The notes below the pieces were generated by a model. The model had not been told where the DNA came from. It worked only from the letters and a program-made list of their open reading frames with translations, and searched no databases. Of a stretch of DNA of 64,000 nt, positions 47,620 to 59,279 are shown one piece after another. The stretch is from Physcomitrium patens. Its lineage: Eukaryota > Streptophyta > Bryopsida > Funariales > Funariaceae. Every line of letters starts with the position of its first letter. Positions within the stretch are counted from its first letter, which is position 1. Made by a program: the position numbers and the translations under genes. The stretch lies in contig NC_037260.1 of NCBI RefSeq assembly GCF_000002425.4, forward strand, positions 14,987,372-15,051,371, given 5' to 3'.

Positions 47620-48016
47620 AAAAAACACTAAACGATTTCAGTTTTAGAGGAGGGTAATCCGCAACCTCTAAAAATGCCTCAATGCTTTCGAGAAGAGGGG
47701 TAATCCGCACTCTATCAAGAAGGCAAAGCTCTGAAATCAATGTTAACAGTCTTTTTTACTAGCTATGCTAAACAAAAAGAAGGAATTAAAATCAGTCCAA
47801 GAGAGGGTAATCCGCAACCCTTAGAACGCTCAAGTATCTTCAAGGAAAGGGGTAGTCCACTCTCTGCCTCAAAGAACTAAGCTCTGATATTGTGATTGAA
47901 AAAATATCAGTTTAGAGGAAGGTAATCCGCAACCCCTAAAGCGCTAGAATACCTTCAAGAAGAGGGGTAATCCGCTCTCAAACAAGAAGGATTCAACTCT
48001 GATATTAAGATAAAGG
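47620..48016 (-). repeat. Leader tandem repeats of G2 (three units of about 105-150 bp)
   Basis: Three related units (about 47641-47750, 47795-47905, 47910-48010). Each has two GGTAATCCGC-type motifs (GAGGGTAATCCGCAACC and GAGGGGTAATCCGC) and ends in AAGCTCTGATATT or a variant. Two to three diverged units occur in the G1 leader (52206-52445) and one in G4 (about 37620). Confidence 0.8.
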
Positions 48017-48028
48017 CAGTCTCGACAA
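48017..48028 (-). other. Primer-binding site of G2, self-complementary type
   Basis: Plus strand CAGTCTCGACAA, two bases inside the 5' LTR edge; in sense RNA UUGUCGAGACUG. It is an exact 12-nt complement of the LTR segment at 48159-48170, which lies at the expected transcript start, about 30 nt beyond the TATA box (48193-48200). No good tRNA 3'-end match at the LTR edge was recognised. Confidence 0.7.
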
Positions 48029-48030
48029 AC

Positions 48031-48504
48031 TGTCATGGACCAAAAATACAAACAAGAAATGTAAACAAGAAGTTCAAGAAGAAATGACAAGAACTAGATT
48101 ATCAGATGAGTATAAGAGCAACGCCAAGAGAATTGAGCTAGAGCTTCAAGAGATGTGTTGTCGAGACTGAAGAACTCTTCAGCCTCGACTCCTATATATA
48201 CTATTGGCCTATGGTTCTAAGGAAGCGCATCAAGAAGCTTCCCAAGAACTATGAAGCTTCTCGAGCAACTACCCAAGAGCTAGGAAGCTTCTCAAGTAAC
48301 TTCCTAGAATCTACTAGAATATTCTAAGAATCTTCTAGAGCCTTCTAAGGGAATCTTTAGAGAATCTTCAAAGAATCTTCAAAGAATCTTTAAAGAATAT
48401 TCTAAGAGAATATTCAAGGAATCTTCTGGAAGTTTCTAGAGACTTCTTTCTAGAAGGTTCTAGAAACTTGTCTCTAGAAAGGTCTAAGGACTATGTCCCT
48501 AACA
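48031..48504 (-). repeat. 5' LTR of G2 (474 bp), with promoter
   Basis: Same ends and length as 41967-42440. Minus-sense order: U3 with short TCTAGAA-rich repeats, TATATATA (48193-48200), a 30-bp inverted repeat (48160-48189), the segment complementary to the primer site (48159-48170), then R/U5 to TGACA at 48031. Confidence 0.95.
48193..48200 (-). promoter_or_regulatory. TATA box of the G2 5' LTR
   Basis: TATATATA in minus sense. Placement about 30 nt before CAGTCTCGACAA makes that motif the likely 5' end of the genomic RNA. Position is conserved in the LTRs of G1 and G4 and in the solo LTR at 4955. Confidence 0.7.
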
Positions 48505-48509
48505 GTGGC

Positions 48510-48578
48510 TAGTAGATTAAATTAAAAAGAGTTGGTATAAGAAACTTTATTTTGTTTCTTACTTGTTTTGATTTTGAC

Positions 48579-48613
<35 letters not shown>

Positions 48614-49691
48614 ACCTAAATATATAGTATAAAGCTTAAGAGAAGATTGGGGCCTAAAGAAGAAAATCTTAACTAATAGGAGGCTTATTGAGAGGGATGA
48701 AAGCAAAGCATGGTTGGATGAAGACAAGGAATGGAAAACTTCATTCCTATTGGTCAAAGGCCATGCCCAATGGGCTTCAAGAAGGCTGCCCGAGGTCTTA
48801 TTAGAGATTAGGGTTCTTCTTTCGGAGGAATTCGGAGAATATAAACTAGGGTTGTAAATTTTAGGATTTGGGATACAATTTGTGTTCAAAAATTAGAGGA
48901 TTTGGAGTTAAGGTGAAGAAGTTATAGTCGTTTGAAGTTAAGGTATTAATTTAAGACATACTGTTACTCTTTTGAGGATACGAGGAGTTTTACAGTAGCT
49001 TTTGAAGATCGGAAGGTGCGACTTGAACGACAATTTCAAGGCCTGTATCTTTGATGAAAAAGTTATTACTTTTGGAGTTTATATGAAGGAGTTATAAGGA
49101 ATTGAAGGCGGCGCTTCCAAATCAAATGCAGTAAGTAAGCGGTTTTGTTTATAGTAATGGTTGGAGCCATAACTTGAGTATTCGGACGAATTTTTGGCTC
49201 AAACTTTTTTCAAAATATAAAATTTTTTGTTAAAAAGCTATACATATAAATTTAGTGAAATTTGAGCTTATATTTTGTGAGATATGAAGAAAATTGCATT
49301 TGGGTATATAAAGACAAGGGTTTGAAGTGACTATTAGTGTTTTCAAGATATCTCAAGATCCGCAATGAGTTTGTGGTTGAAAATTGTTGTAGAAGTTAAT
49401 AAGAATATATTAGTATCTCATGTAAAATTTGAATTTTTTTGGATGGTCGCATTAGAAGACATGACGTGTTGAATTTTGGAAAAATCTCCACATAAGAATA
49501 TACAAGGTTTTTGAGGATTTTATCATATTTTGGGTGTTGTTGGTTACTTGAGGCTTGTATATTTGGTGTAATTGCTCAAAAAAGGGAAAATTTACATATA
49601 AACTTACGGCTTGTTTTATTTTCAAGCTTAATCGAATAATTAGTGACAGCCAAAAGCCCAGCATTTTCTTGAGGTAAACTCTATCCCGACA
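48510..49691 (+). repeat. Solo LTR, family C, right piece
   Basis: Continuation of 41883-41966 after the G2 insertion. Shares with 57717-59050 the block CATTCCTATTGGTCAAA and GAGGCTGCCCGAGG. Ends CTATCCCGACA at 49691, followed by the G1 frame (TCGGTCTCC). Confidence 0.75.
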
Positions 49692-52140
49692 TCGGTCTCC
49701 AAATAGAAGGCCTTTGCAAAGTCCAGATGTACCAAGATTGGAGCCATAATAAATGCCGTGTTAAGATCTTGAAATGCTTTTTCTACTAGAGATCTCCATT
49801 CAAGCTTATCTTTATATATCAACCGAGTGAGCGGAGCAGTAATTTGAGAATAATTCTTGATAAAGATCTGATAGAAGTTAGCAAAACCAAAAAAGCATTG
49901 TACATCTCTAATTGCCTTTGGAACTGCCTATGATACAATTGCTTCCACCTTCTTAGGGTCCATCTTCAAGCCTTCCATAGTTGCAATGAATCCCACAAAT
50001 TCTATCTCAGTTTGGTTAAACAAGCACTTCTCTAATTTTGCATAATGTCCTCGCTTGCAGAGTTTTTTAAGGACCAGACGAACATGTTTCTCATGCTCTT
50101 CTACATTCTTGGAAAATATCAAAATATCATCTAGATAGATGACAAAAAAATCGTCAAGGTGTTCCCAAAAGATGTCATTCATCATGTATTGAAAGATTGC
50201 CGGAGCATTGGTAAGACCGAAAGGCATGACATTATATTCAAAATGGCCATATCTTGTACGGAAAGCTATCTTCCATTCGTCTCTTTCCTTGATTCATACA
50301 AGGTTGTAAGCTCCTCTTAGATCAATCTTTCTAAAGATCCTTGCACACCCAAGTTGCTCTAGAAGACATGATATCAAGGGTAATGGATAACGATTCTTCT
50401 TTGTCTCCTTATTGAGACCTTGATAATCTAGGCACATCTACAACGAGCCATCTTTCTTCTTCACAAATAAGATTGGTGCCACAACTGGCGACTTCGAATG
50501 ACAAATGAAATTCTTGACTAGATTCTTGTCAATGTATTTCCGTAATTCCGATAACTCCATTTGTGACAAATTATAGATTGGGCCAAAAGGTGGTTGTGCT
50601 CCTTCCTATAAGTCTAATGCACAATCGTATGGTTGATGCTTCGATAGCATGTTGGCATTTTTCTTTTGAAATACGTCTTCAAAATCCTTATATTGCTCCG
50701 ATATATTTGCTGTCAAAATCTTCTCTCCGCTAGTTGGAGTCGTATAAATAACAAATGGTGTGCCTTCCTTAGATGATGTTGTAAACGTTCTTACTCCAAT
50801 AAATAAAGGTTTTTTGATTTGAGATCTTCTAACAAGCTTACTCTCAGAATGTTCTGTAGAAAATGTCATCCTTTGTAACCTCCAATCTATGCATGGATTA
50901 TATATTTCTAACCAAGAAAGACCAAGAATAATAGGGTTTGATAGAGTTCTAATAATATTCAAAATAATATAACTACTATGGTCTTTAAACGTCACCTCTA
51001 TAGGTTTTGATTCATGGGTGACACTACCACACAATAAAAGGTCGATTTATTACTTCTACGTGAACAGATTTAGGTTTTTGTACTAGAAGAATCTAGTGAC
51101 GTTTAACAAATTCTTTATCTAAAAATCAAGCAAATACTCTTGAATCTAATAACGCTAAGGTTTTTAGTTTTTGAGGGCCAAAAGATAGAAGAATGGTAAA
51201 ATAATGGATAGGTTGAGTGAAAAGAGAAGAACTTCTTGGGATAGTTTCCAACTCTGTGGCCTTCTTCATTGCAATACAAACATAATCCTTCCTCCATACG
51301 TCACTTTTTTTCTCCTAAAGTTAAGGATTTGATATGTACTGCATCAATTTGCATGTCATCTATCTCTGAATGTGAATTCAGCGTACTTACTAACATAGTT
51401 GGAATATGGTGAGTCGTATATTATCTTGAGCGTTGGTCTTGGCGACGTTGGAATATGCGATTATCATACTTCACAGCTTGGCTAATGGCTTCATTGAGCA
51501 TTCGTGGATTAGAAAGAGATAATAACAAATCCTTCTCATCGTCCCTCAAGTCCCAATAAAATTGATTCATCAATGTTTTCTTGTCCTAGTTGATGTTGTA
51601 CGCTAATTGTTTGAAATTTGATGCGTAGATTCATGTAAAATGTGCCTCTTGTTGTAGCGACTGGATCTTTGTTGTAGCCCATCGTGCCTTGTCATATTTG
51701 CCAAATGCTTTTGTAAACGCCTCTAAAAAGTTTTAAAGTTGTTCAAAATTGACGATCTTTTCTTAAACAAAGGAACAAACCATGATAGAGCTTGTCCCAT
51801 GCGCAAAGTTTCAACTAGTCCAACACGTGACTCCTCTGTCGAATAGCGTTTGGATTGTAGAGCTATTATCAATCTAATTTGATTGACAAAACCTCAAAAC
51901 TTCGAACACGTATCATCGAACTTGTTTGGAAGGCTAATTCGGGGCTCCTTTCGTTGTAAGACCAACACTCCTTGTTGAACTAAAGGCAAAGTTGCTTCTC
52001 TTGGTGCTGAAGCTTAACGCTAGTGAATCCTCGATTGTGCCATCCCGGATGCTCCATCATCATGAAGTCTTGCAATGATTCCTTCAATTTCTATAGTTTT
52101 TTATGATAACATAGCAAAAACATTCATAATGACATGTAAC
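49692..52140 (-). pseudogene. gag, protease and RT of G1
   Basis: RT: MPFGLTNAPAIFQYMMND and YLDDILIFSKN (49928-50227), FLGFANY-like segment at 49870. Protease-RT linker: 50606-51034 with NPIILGLSWLEIYNPCIDW. Zinc knuckle at about 51230-51297: LCLYCNEEGHRVGNY (last Cys changed to Tyr). Gag core at about 51380-52000 with many stops. The order matches G2. Confidence 0.8.
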
Positions 52141-52144
52141 TTGG

Positions 52145-52464
52145 ACTCTGAACTTTTAGTCATACTAATATCTTAACCTCTAGCCATTTTAAGAGAAAAA
52201 AAGAAATGACTGTACAAGAAGGCAATATTAGTTTAGAAGAGGATACTCTGCAACCTCTAAAATGCCTTAAAACCTTCAAGAAGAGGAAAAATCTACTCTC
52301 TCAAAGAAAAATAAGACTCCAATATTATAATAGAAGAAATATCAGTTTAGAAGAGGGTAATCCACAACCTCTAAAATATCAGCACCTTCAAGCAGAGAAA
52401 TAATCTACACTCTAATGAGAAAGAACTAGCTCTGATATGAAAGATGAGTGCAATCTCCAGAAAC
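52145..52464 (-). other. Leader of G1 with two repeat units and decayed primer site
   Basis: Two GGTAATCC-type repeat units (about 52220-52330 and 52335-52440), each followed by a CTCTGATAT / CTCCAATAT motif. The primer-site position (52451-52464, plus-strand CAATCTCCAGAAAC) matches 9 of 12 bases with the complement expected from its own LTR (AGTCTCGACAAAAC). Confidence 0.6.
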
Positions 52465-52763
52465 TGTCACGAATTTAGAATACTAACTGAAAATCTAAAC
52501 ATGAAGCTGAAGAAGAATCAACAAGAACTATTTTAGTTAGATGAGTACAAGAACAACACTAAAGAGGTGAGCTAGAGCTCTAAGAGGTGTTTTGTCGAGA
52601 CTAAAGATTCCCTCAGTCTCGGCTCCTATATATACTACAAGCTAGGAAGCTTCTCAAACAGCTTCCACGAGCTTAAAATTTTCTCAAGTAGCTTCTATAA
52701 ACTACAAAGCTTTTCTAGAACCTTCTAGAATCTTTTACAACTTCTTAGTATATGTCCTTGATA
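52465..52763 (-). repeat. 5' LTR of G1 (299 bp)
   Basis: TGTCACGAATTTAGAATACTAAC... to ...TATGTCCTTGATA, partner of 39125-39453. TATATATA in TCCTATATATAC and inverted arms GTCGAGACTAAAG / CTCAGTCTCGGC next to it. Right flank GCTAG (52764-52768). Confidence 0.85.
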
Positions 52764-52768
52764 GCTAG

Positions 52769-53142
52769 AGGTCTGATTTTGATCTTGACTCACAAATAGT
52801 CGAGCTCCGGATATTAATCTAATCTATCACAAGGATTTTTTAGCCCAATCCTACTTTCAACTTAATTCTAGTACCAATTATACTAATTATTTACCTCTTC
52901 TAACTTAATTTTATCAATTTATGTTCTTTTCAAGGTAGTAGAAGAGTCTCTACAACTTAGAAGATAAAATTATTAACTAACCTTCAACCCACTAATTATT
53001 AAGATAAGAAAATAATCTAAGAAGCTTTTATAAAAGCCATATTTAGATACCTCAAATTATAATCGAACTAAGATAATTAGATATTAATTATAAATTTAAT
53101 TTTGATTATAATTTCATTATATATTTGTATTACATCACGACA
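52769..53142 (-). repeat. Solo LTR, family B, right piece
   Basis: Continuation of 38176-39124 beyond the G1 insertion, ending ...GTATTACATCACGACA, and followed by ACGT (53143-53146). Confidence 0.8.
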
Positions 53143-53316
53143 ACGTGGTTTACTTATTGGCTAAGTTTTTAACCTATCAATACATCTAAAATCAAAACCG
53201 CATCTATAAAGCTTTTAGGGAGCTTCTTTAGAAGATTTTATGAAATTAATCTATATTTATGTACTTCTATCTAATTATATAAGTAACTATTGAGGCAAAT
53301 ATATATGTCCATAACA
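53143..53316 (-). repeat. 5' LTR of G4, right piece
   Basis: Matches 57240-57407 (TTACTTATTGGCYAA, AAATCAAAACCGCATCTATAAAGC, ATATATATGTCC), ending ATAACA at 53316. Completes the LTR begun at 37793. Confidence 0.75.
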
Positions 53317-53529
53317 TCCACTTAGATAACCATCCTAAGTTCTTTACAGAAGGATCTATAGTAGATCCTACATAGATAATTGCCTTAATTCCTCTCTAAA
53401 ATGTTCCATGGTGGATCCTACATAGTCCACTAACCTAACTCCAATGCTAGAAAATTACTATAAACTTCTCAAATATAATTCTAACTATCTATTTTCATTT
53501 GTCAACAATAGAAATATCTAATTTATATC
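53317..53529. other. Spacer between G4 LTR and G6
   Basis: Not recognised. Contains a diverged direct repeat (GTAGATCCTACATAG and GTGGATCCTACATAG, about 60 bp apart). May be flanking DNA into which G4 inserted. Confidence 0.3.
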
Positions 53530-56500
53530 CTGTTACAATCATTGTCTTGTTCACTAATAAAGTAATTTTGATATAACAATGAAGTAGTCACACCTTATCA
53601 CCTACATTGAATTGTGGTTGTTCCTTGCATTAGGCATCCACATTGATCTTTAGTTATTGTTGAGTTTCTTTTAATTGTGCCTTTATTCTTACATATAATT
53701 TTAATAAATAATTTTCTAAATCTTGTGCCATAAGAATATCAACTTTTGAAAAGTCAAAAGTATCAAATTTTGGATAAAAATCATAATTTATAAAAAAGAT
53801 ATTTATTGACTAGAAGAATGTATCAAATTATTGTATACAAACTCTACCAATGGTAAAAGAGTTGTTCAATCATCTTGATGATAATTGATGGTACACCTCA
53901 AATATAGCTCTAAAACTTAATTCATCTATTTTATTTGCCTATTTGTTTGAAGATGAAAAGTTAAAAAAAGCTTTATATCTATTTTTAAAATCTTAAAAAA
54001 GATTTTTTAAAATCTTGATATAAATTGAGTTTCTATATCTGATATAATATCTTTGAATAATCCATAATAGTAATAGATATTATTGACAAAAAACTTAGCC
54101 AATTTTTTATTTGCCATAAATTTTGTACATGATATAAAATGTGCCATTTTGATAAACAATCTACTATCATGAATATAAAATCATATAAACCTAAGATTAA
54201 ACTATCATTGATAAAATCTATAGTAACAAAAGACCATAGTTTTTTTGGAATAGGTAATAGCTGAAGAAGTCCATAAAGTTGATGATGAGAAGTTTTGGAT
54301 CTTGAACAAATATCACATAATTATACAAAGTCTTTCATTGCCTTCTATATTTGAAACCACCAAAAATATTTTAATATTAGCTCTAAAATCTTCTTGTATC
54401 TAAAATGTCTGACTACTAGAAAGTTATGACAAGCTTGAAAAATATGCAATTATACTTTGTCTTTTAGAATGTATAATCATCTCTTGAAATAGAATAGATT
54501 ATTTTTGAATTTGAACTTTGATGTATCATAAGACTTAAAAGAATTATTTTTCATATCATGAATAGGAGGATCAAAAGATATTCTTGATTGAATTTGCTTG
54601 ACAATGGTTGAATCAATAATCAATGTTGATTTTATTGCTCAAAGATGAAAATGCTCTGGCTTTAAAAAAAACATTCTTTGTTGATCAAAAGTTTTACATC
54701 CTTCTTTTAATATAAAATAAAAAAATCTAGAAAGAACATGTGATGAATTATGTTATTTTTCAAATCTATAGGTGAACTTGAAATCAAAAATCTTAATAAA
54801 GACATACTCCAACAAACTTGGCAACGATTTAAAATAAGAGTCAACATAAAATATTTGAGATTCTTGTGATTTGTATATATAAGAACTAGAATAGAAGCAC
54901 ATTTTAAATAATGATATCATTCTTAAAATGAATACACAATTGCAACAAGCTCTTTGTCATTTTTTTCATAATTAATCTTAATTGTTAAAAAACTTCTAGA
55001 ATAAAAAAGAATTGAATGGAACTTATTATTTGCTCTCATTTGTGATAAAACAATAGCCATAGCAAAGTTTGATGCATCTATTTCAATGAAAAATACCTTA
55101 AAAAAATCGATGTGATATAAAATTGGTGCAAAAATAAATATTGACTTCAAGGCTTCAAAAGATGTTTCTGCTTCTTTATTCTACTGAATATTGTCTTTAC
55201 ATGTCAAACATATAAAAAGAGCCACAACTTGAGAAAAGTTCTTGATGAATATTTCATAATAATTGGTAAATTTTAAAAAATATTACACATCTTTGATTAT
55301 TTTTTGAGTCCTTCTAATTCATGATAGTCTAGACCTTCTTAGGATCCATCATTAGTCTTTTATTAAAAATGATGTATCTTAAGAAATCAACTTGATTAGT
55401 GTAGAATATATACTTTTTTATTTTTGTATATAATCTTGTATTTCTGAGTTTTTGTAATACACAATAAATATAAAGTTCATATTCTTTTATATTCTTAGAC
55501 TAGATTAGAATGTTGTCTAAAAAATAGACAACAAAAATATCAAGAAGCTCAAAATAGACATTATTTTAGAAATATTGAAAATTAATTGCTATATTTGTGA
55601 TTTCAAAAGCCATGACATTATATTAAAAATATCCATATATAATTTAAAAAGTAGTCTTCTATTTATCTCCTTTCTTAATGTAGATTAGATTGTATGCTCT
55701 ATATAGATTTATTTTTGTATAGATCTTTGCTTGGTTGAGTTGATTAAGAAGTCTTTGAATCCAAGATAAGAGATACCTATTTTTGATGGTGATCTTATTA
55801 AATCCTTGATAGTCTACTTACATCTACAAAGATCCATCTTTTTTTCTTGACAAATAAGATAGGAGTTTGTACTAGAGATTTTGAGTGGCATATGAAGTTC
55901 TTAGCCAAGTTCTTGTTAATGTATTCTTTTAGTATAATCAATTTATTTTGCAATAAGTTATAGATTAGTCTAAATGGTAGTTGAGCTCCTTATTATAGAT
56001 TAATTATACACTCATAAGTTCAATGTTTGAAAAGAATATCTGCATTCTTTTTTTCAAAAATGTCTTAGACATCTTAATATTAGCTAAGAATACTACTTGA
56101 TATCTTTTTATGACCAAAAATAGCTATAGCATATATAGCAAAAGATGGCCTTTTTTTTGCTGAATGCATGAAAGCTCTTGCATCTACTAGTAAGGATTTG
56201 AATATATTAAGCTTATCTATTTCTACATTACTATTAAAATTTTAGATTAAACTATAAGAAAAATTAAGATTACAAGAAATCCAACCTATTTTAAAATTAT
56301 ATTTTTTTAACCATAATAATCTAAAAATAATTAGATTGGAGGAAGATCTTATCATATTAAATATTATTACACTAATATGATCATTAATTGCTACATCTAA
56401 AGAAATAATCTCATGAATAACATCTCTAAAAGACAGCAAACAACTATCTATGACTTCTAAATGTATGAATTTAATTTTCTTGACTAAACATATTTCTTGT

Positions 56501-56860
56501 TTCTTGAGAAAGTCTTTGTCTATAAAACAGACTAATGCACTTGAATCTAATAATTTAAAGATTTTATGATTTTTAGGTCCTAAACATATATCTATTACAA
56601 AATAAGGTACTAAATCTAAAAATAAAATAAGATCTTTATCATGTATTGCATATGATTTTAGCCACACAACCTCCATTATAGTTGAAAAAACTTATTTTTT
56701 AACACATTATTTCTTTTATTAATTGTACTCCTCATTTTGTAATTATGTTGCTTCTTTGAGCAATATTGAGTAATATACTTAGCTTCTCAATAATAAAAGC
56801 ATAAGTCTCTTCTTGCTTAGTAAGAAATTTAAAATATACTATATTAATTTGTATTAGTTC
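53530..56860 (-). pseudogene. G6: decayed chromovirus fragment, gag knuckle to integrase
   Basis: From the right: zinc-knuckle remnant (56780-56860), protease with LGPKNHKIFKLLDSSALVCFIDKDF (56242-56676; DSG changed to DSS), linker, RT (about 55150-55900), RNase H with FIEIDASNFAMA, SQMRANNKFHSILFYSRSF and KNDKELVAI (54923-55150), integrase (53.8-54.6 kb), ending in its C-terminal region at about 53530. Its 5' part is cut at 56860 by the LTR of G5. Confidence 0.75.
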
Positions 56861-57407
56861 TGTCAGGGATATGAATCTCAAAGAAAGATAATCCTTGATA
56901 CACTCTTGTATCACTGTAGAGAACGAGAAATTCACTCAAAAGATAATGTAATATTAACAAATAGCTATTGCCAAAAATAAAAGGACTAGAAAGTCTTGAA
57001 ATAAGACTAAGGACTGGAACGGCATTGATAAGAGTGAAGAAGGCTTCACTCTTGCCTCCATATATATTCTTAACTAAGAGCTATATAGCGATGTCATATA
57101 AGACCTTCAAAACATGTTAACTTTGCCAGTCACATGTCTTAATTTGTAAGGCAAATTATCTATATATGTGTCATAAGGTGAGTTTGTTCCACAAGCTATT
57201 ATTCAAAGATAACTTATTCTACAAGCTACCAATATGTGGTTAACTTATTGGCCAAATTTTTGACCTAGAAATACATCTAAAATCAAAACCGCATCTATAA
57301 AGCTTCTTGGAAGCTTCACTAAAAGACTTTATGAAATTAATGTATATTTATTTATTTCTACCTAATCATATAAGTAATTATAGAAATAAATATATATGTC
57401 CATGACA
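56861..57407 (-). repeat. 3' LTR of G5 (547 bp)
   Basis: TGTCAGGGATATGAATC... to ...TATATGTCCATGACA. Core CCATATATATTC and inverted arms AAGAGTGAAG / CTTCACTCTT. A polypurine tract abuts it on the right, so it is the 3' LTR of the element reading leftward from 63 kb. Confidence 0.8.
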
Positions 57408-57448
57408 TTATCTTCCTTTCTAGATATAAGTTTCATAAAAAGTGGTCT

Positions 57449-57716
57449 TCATATGTTGAAGAAGTCCAAGATGCGACAAATTATATTTGTCACATACTCC
57501 AATCTTTGCTCTCTTTGAAGATGGTTGATAGGCCTTGTCAACCATTGATAGTGTCCCATACCAAGGCAAGATGACCATCGTATTATTTGGTTGTTGTTGA
57601 GGCCTTTGTAACGTCTTTCAAATAAAACATTTGGAATACCGTTAGGAGTTGTTCCTACCTCTAATAAAATCATCAAACAACAGGAATCTCTTCTAAGGTC
57701 GTGATACCAAATACGT
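57449..57716 (-). pseudogene. ORF3 of G5, C-terminal part
   Basis: MILLEVGTTPNGIPNVLFE, then WSSCLGMGHYQWL, RPINHLQREQRLEYV and a stop near 57449. The motif GMGHY[RQ]WL..P[LI]NHL..EQ.LE is shared with G2. The N-terminal part continues at 59051-59250 across the LTR insertion (ENQQPID, LSFVDLPDETLRLSQPSRQ). Confidence 0.65.
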
Positions 57717-59050
57717 TGTCGTGTTGTGATTCGGCTATTATATGAAAATAATGTAATTATGTACTTAATATATAATTTATTAAGTAACATAGTAAGAGCT
57801 ATGTTAGTCGATTTTAGTTGGTTGTAGATTATAATTTGGTTATTATCCTGAGAAGAGGTTATTTAAAAAGACTACTATAGAATTTGTATAAATTTAATTT
57901 CTTTTTTGATAATGGCTTTTAAGATTGGTTTAGTTCATAGCAACTTCTAAATATTTAGAGTTACCTTTGTTAGACATTGGTGACCTTTGAAAACTTCTTT
58001 TGGTTCTTTTATTTGGTGTTTAGAGCATAAATTATATAAATCTTATAAAAAAAAGGATTAAAGAAGGATTTTGGTAGCAAAGGGAGTAATTAGGGCACCA
58101 ATGTAGATGAATGGAGATGAATGATGAAAATCTCCATTCCTATTGGTCAAAAATCATGACCAATGGGCTTTGAGGAGGCTGCCCGAGGCCATATTAAGGA
58201 TTAGGGTTAGTTTCTCGGGGCCATTCGAGTTTTTAAGACTAAGGTGAGAAGGTTTAGGTTTTTGGCTATGGTTTTGGTGCAAGTTTTGTATCATTTGGGG
58301 CTTTTATGAAGAAGTTATAGGAGCTCAAAGTTAAGGTGTTAGTTTTGGACCTACTATCACTCTTTTTGGCATAACGCACGCATACGGACAACAATTGAGG
58401 ATCGGCAACCGCGACTAGAAAGAGCACTTTTTTGGCTACTCTTTTTACATTCTGCTTATTGGATTCCAAGTTGGAATGAAGGAGTTATTGGATTTTGAAG
58501 TCAGCACATGCAATCTAAGGGTAGTAAGTAACCTGATTTACTAGTGGTTGTCTCTTGAGCTATATCTTAAGCAATTTGACAAGGTTTTGGCTCAAAATTT
58601 CTAAGATTGTGTATAATCTTGTTATAAAGCTTTCTACATAAGTTTTGTGGGATTTGGAGTTTGGATTTTTGAGATATAAGAAAAATAGTTTTTCGGGTGC
58701 TTGTAAATTAGGGATTAGAGTACCTGCTAGGGTTTCTAGATGCCAAAAGATTGGGAGTGAATTTGCAGTTGGTTTTTTTTTGTAGTAAAATTTAAGGGTG
58801 AATTCTACCTATCATGTAAATTTGAGATAAATCGAACAATTAGATCAATAGTTATGATTTTCTAAAGTTCAAGGCAAGAAAACCCTTTGCGGAAAAAATA
58901 TGTTTTGTAGAGATTTTGTTATATTTAGAGTTTTATACAAAAATAAAGGAGTTTTGGAAGCTAAGACAAGAATCATATAAAGGTTTAAGCTACACTCTCT
59001 ATAGCTAGATACCCAATATATTCTTAGATAGCAAATCATGTCATACGACA
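57717..59050 (+). repeat. Solo LTR, family C (1334 bp), splitting ORF3 of G5
   Basis: TGTCGTGTTGTGATTCGGC... to ...CATGTCATACGACA. Flanks are ACGT at 57713-57716 and ACGT at 59051-59054. Removing the LTR with one ACGT gives AAATACGTTGTATCTTGCC, matching G3 at about 27950-27970 (AAATATATTGTATCTTGCC). A clean 4-bp duplication. Confidence 0.9.
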
Positions 59051-59279
59051 ACGTTGTATCTTGCCATCTATTTGAGGAAAGACATGTCGTTATTGAGGAT
59101 CTTCATCTCTATTTTGTTGTCTTGAAGGTTGTGACAATCGCAATGTCTCATCTGGTAAATCCACAAATGAAAGCTCTTGAGTTCAATCTATTGGTTGTTG
59201 GTTCTCTATCTCCTTGGTGTCATAAATATACACAAGCTACAAAAAAAAATAGAAGATAGAATGTTATCTTCTTTTGATC

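Larger units (their letters stand above)
41967..48504 (-). mobile_element. G2: structurally complete chromovirus (6538 bp)
   Basis: Two 474-bp LTRs with TG/CA ends, perfect GTGGC duplication, primer site, polypurine tract, gag, pol with chromodomain, and ORF3. By eye the two LTRs differ at about nine positions, nearly all transitions, so this is the youngest element in the window, though no longer autonomous: gag has two and pol five premature stops. Ty3/gypsy chromovirus by domain order and C-terminal chromodomain. Confidence 0.95.
39125..52763 (-). mobile_element. G1: chromovirus carrying nested insertions
   Basis: LTRs at 39125-39453 (3') and 52465-52763 (5'), flanked by the GCTAG duplication. 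Internal order from the right: leader, gag, protease, RT, [insertion 41883-49691], RNase H, integrase, chromodomain, ORF3, polypurine tract. Its pol frame rejoins across the insertion at ETD|ASDFA. Older than G2: more stops and shorter LTRs. Confidence 0.9.

Noticed and set aside
48000-48010. Ordinary iMet tRNA primer site for G2 (CTCTGATATT, sense AATATCAGAG)
   Set aside because: Lies about 25 nt from the LTR edge, lacks the TGG start and is repeated in each leader unit. The edge itself has the self-complementary segment. Kept only as an alternative.
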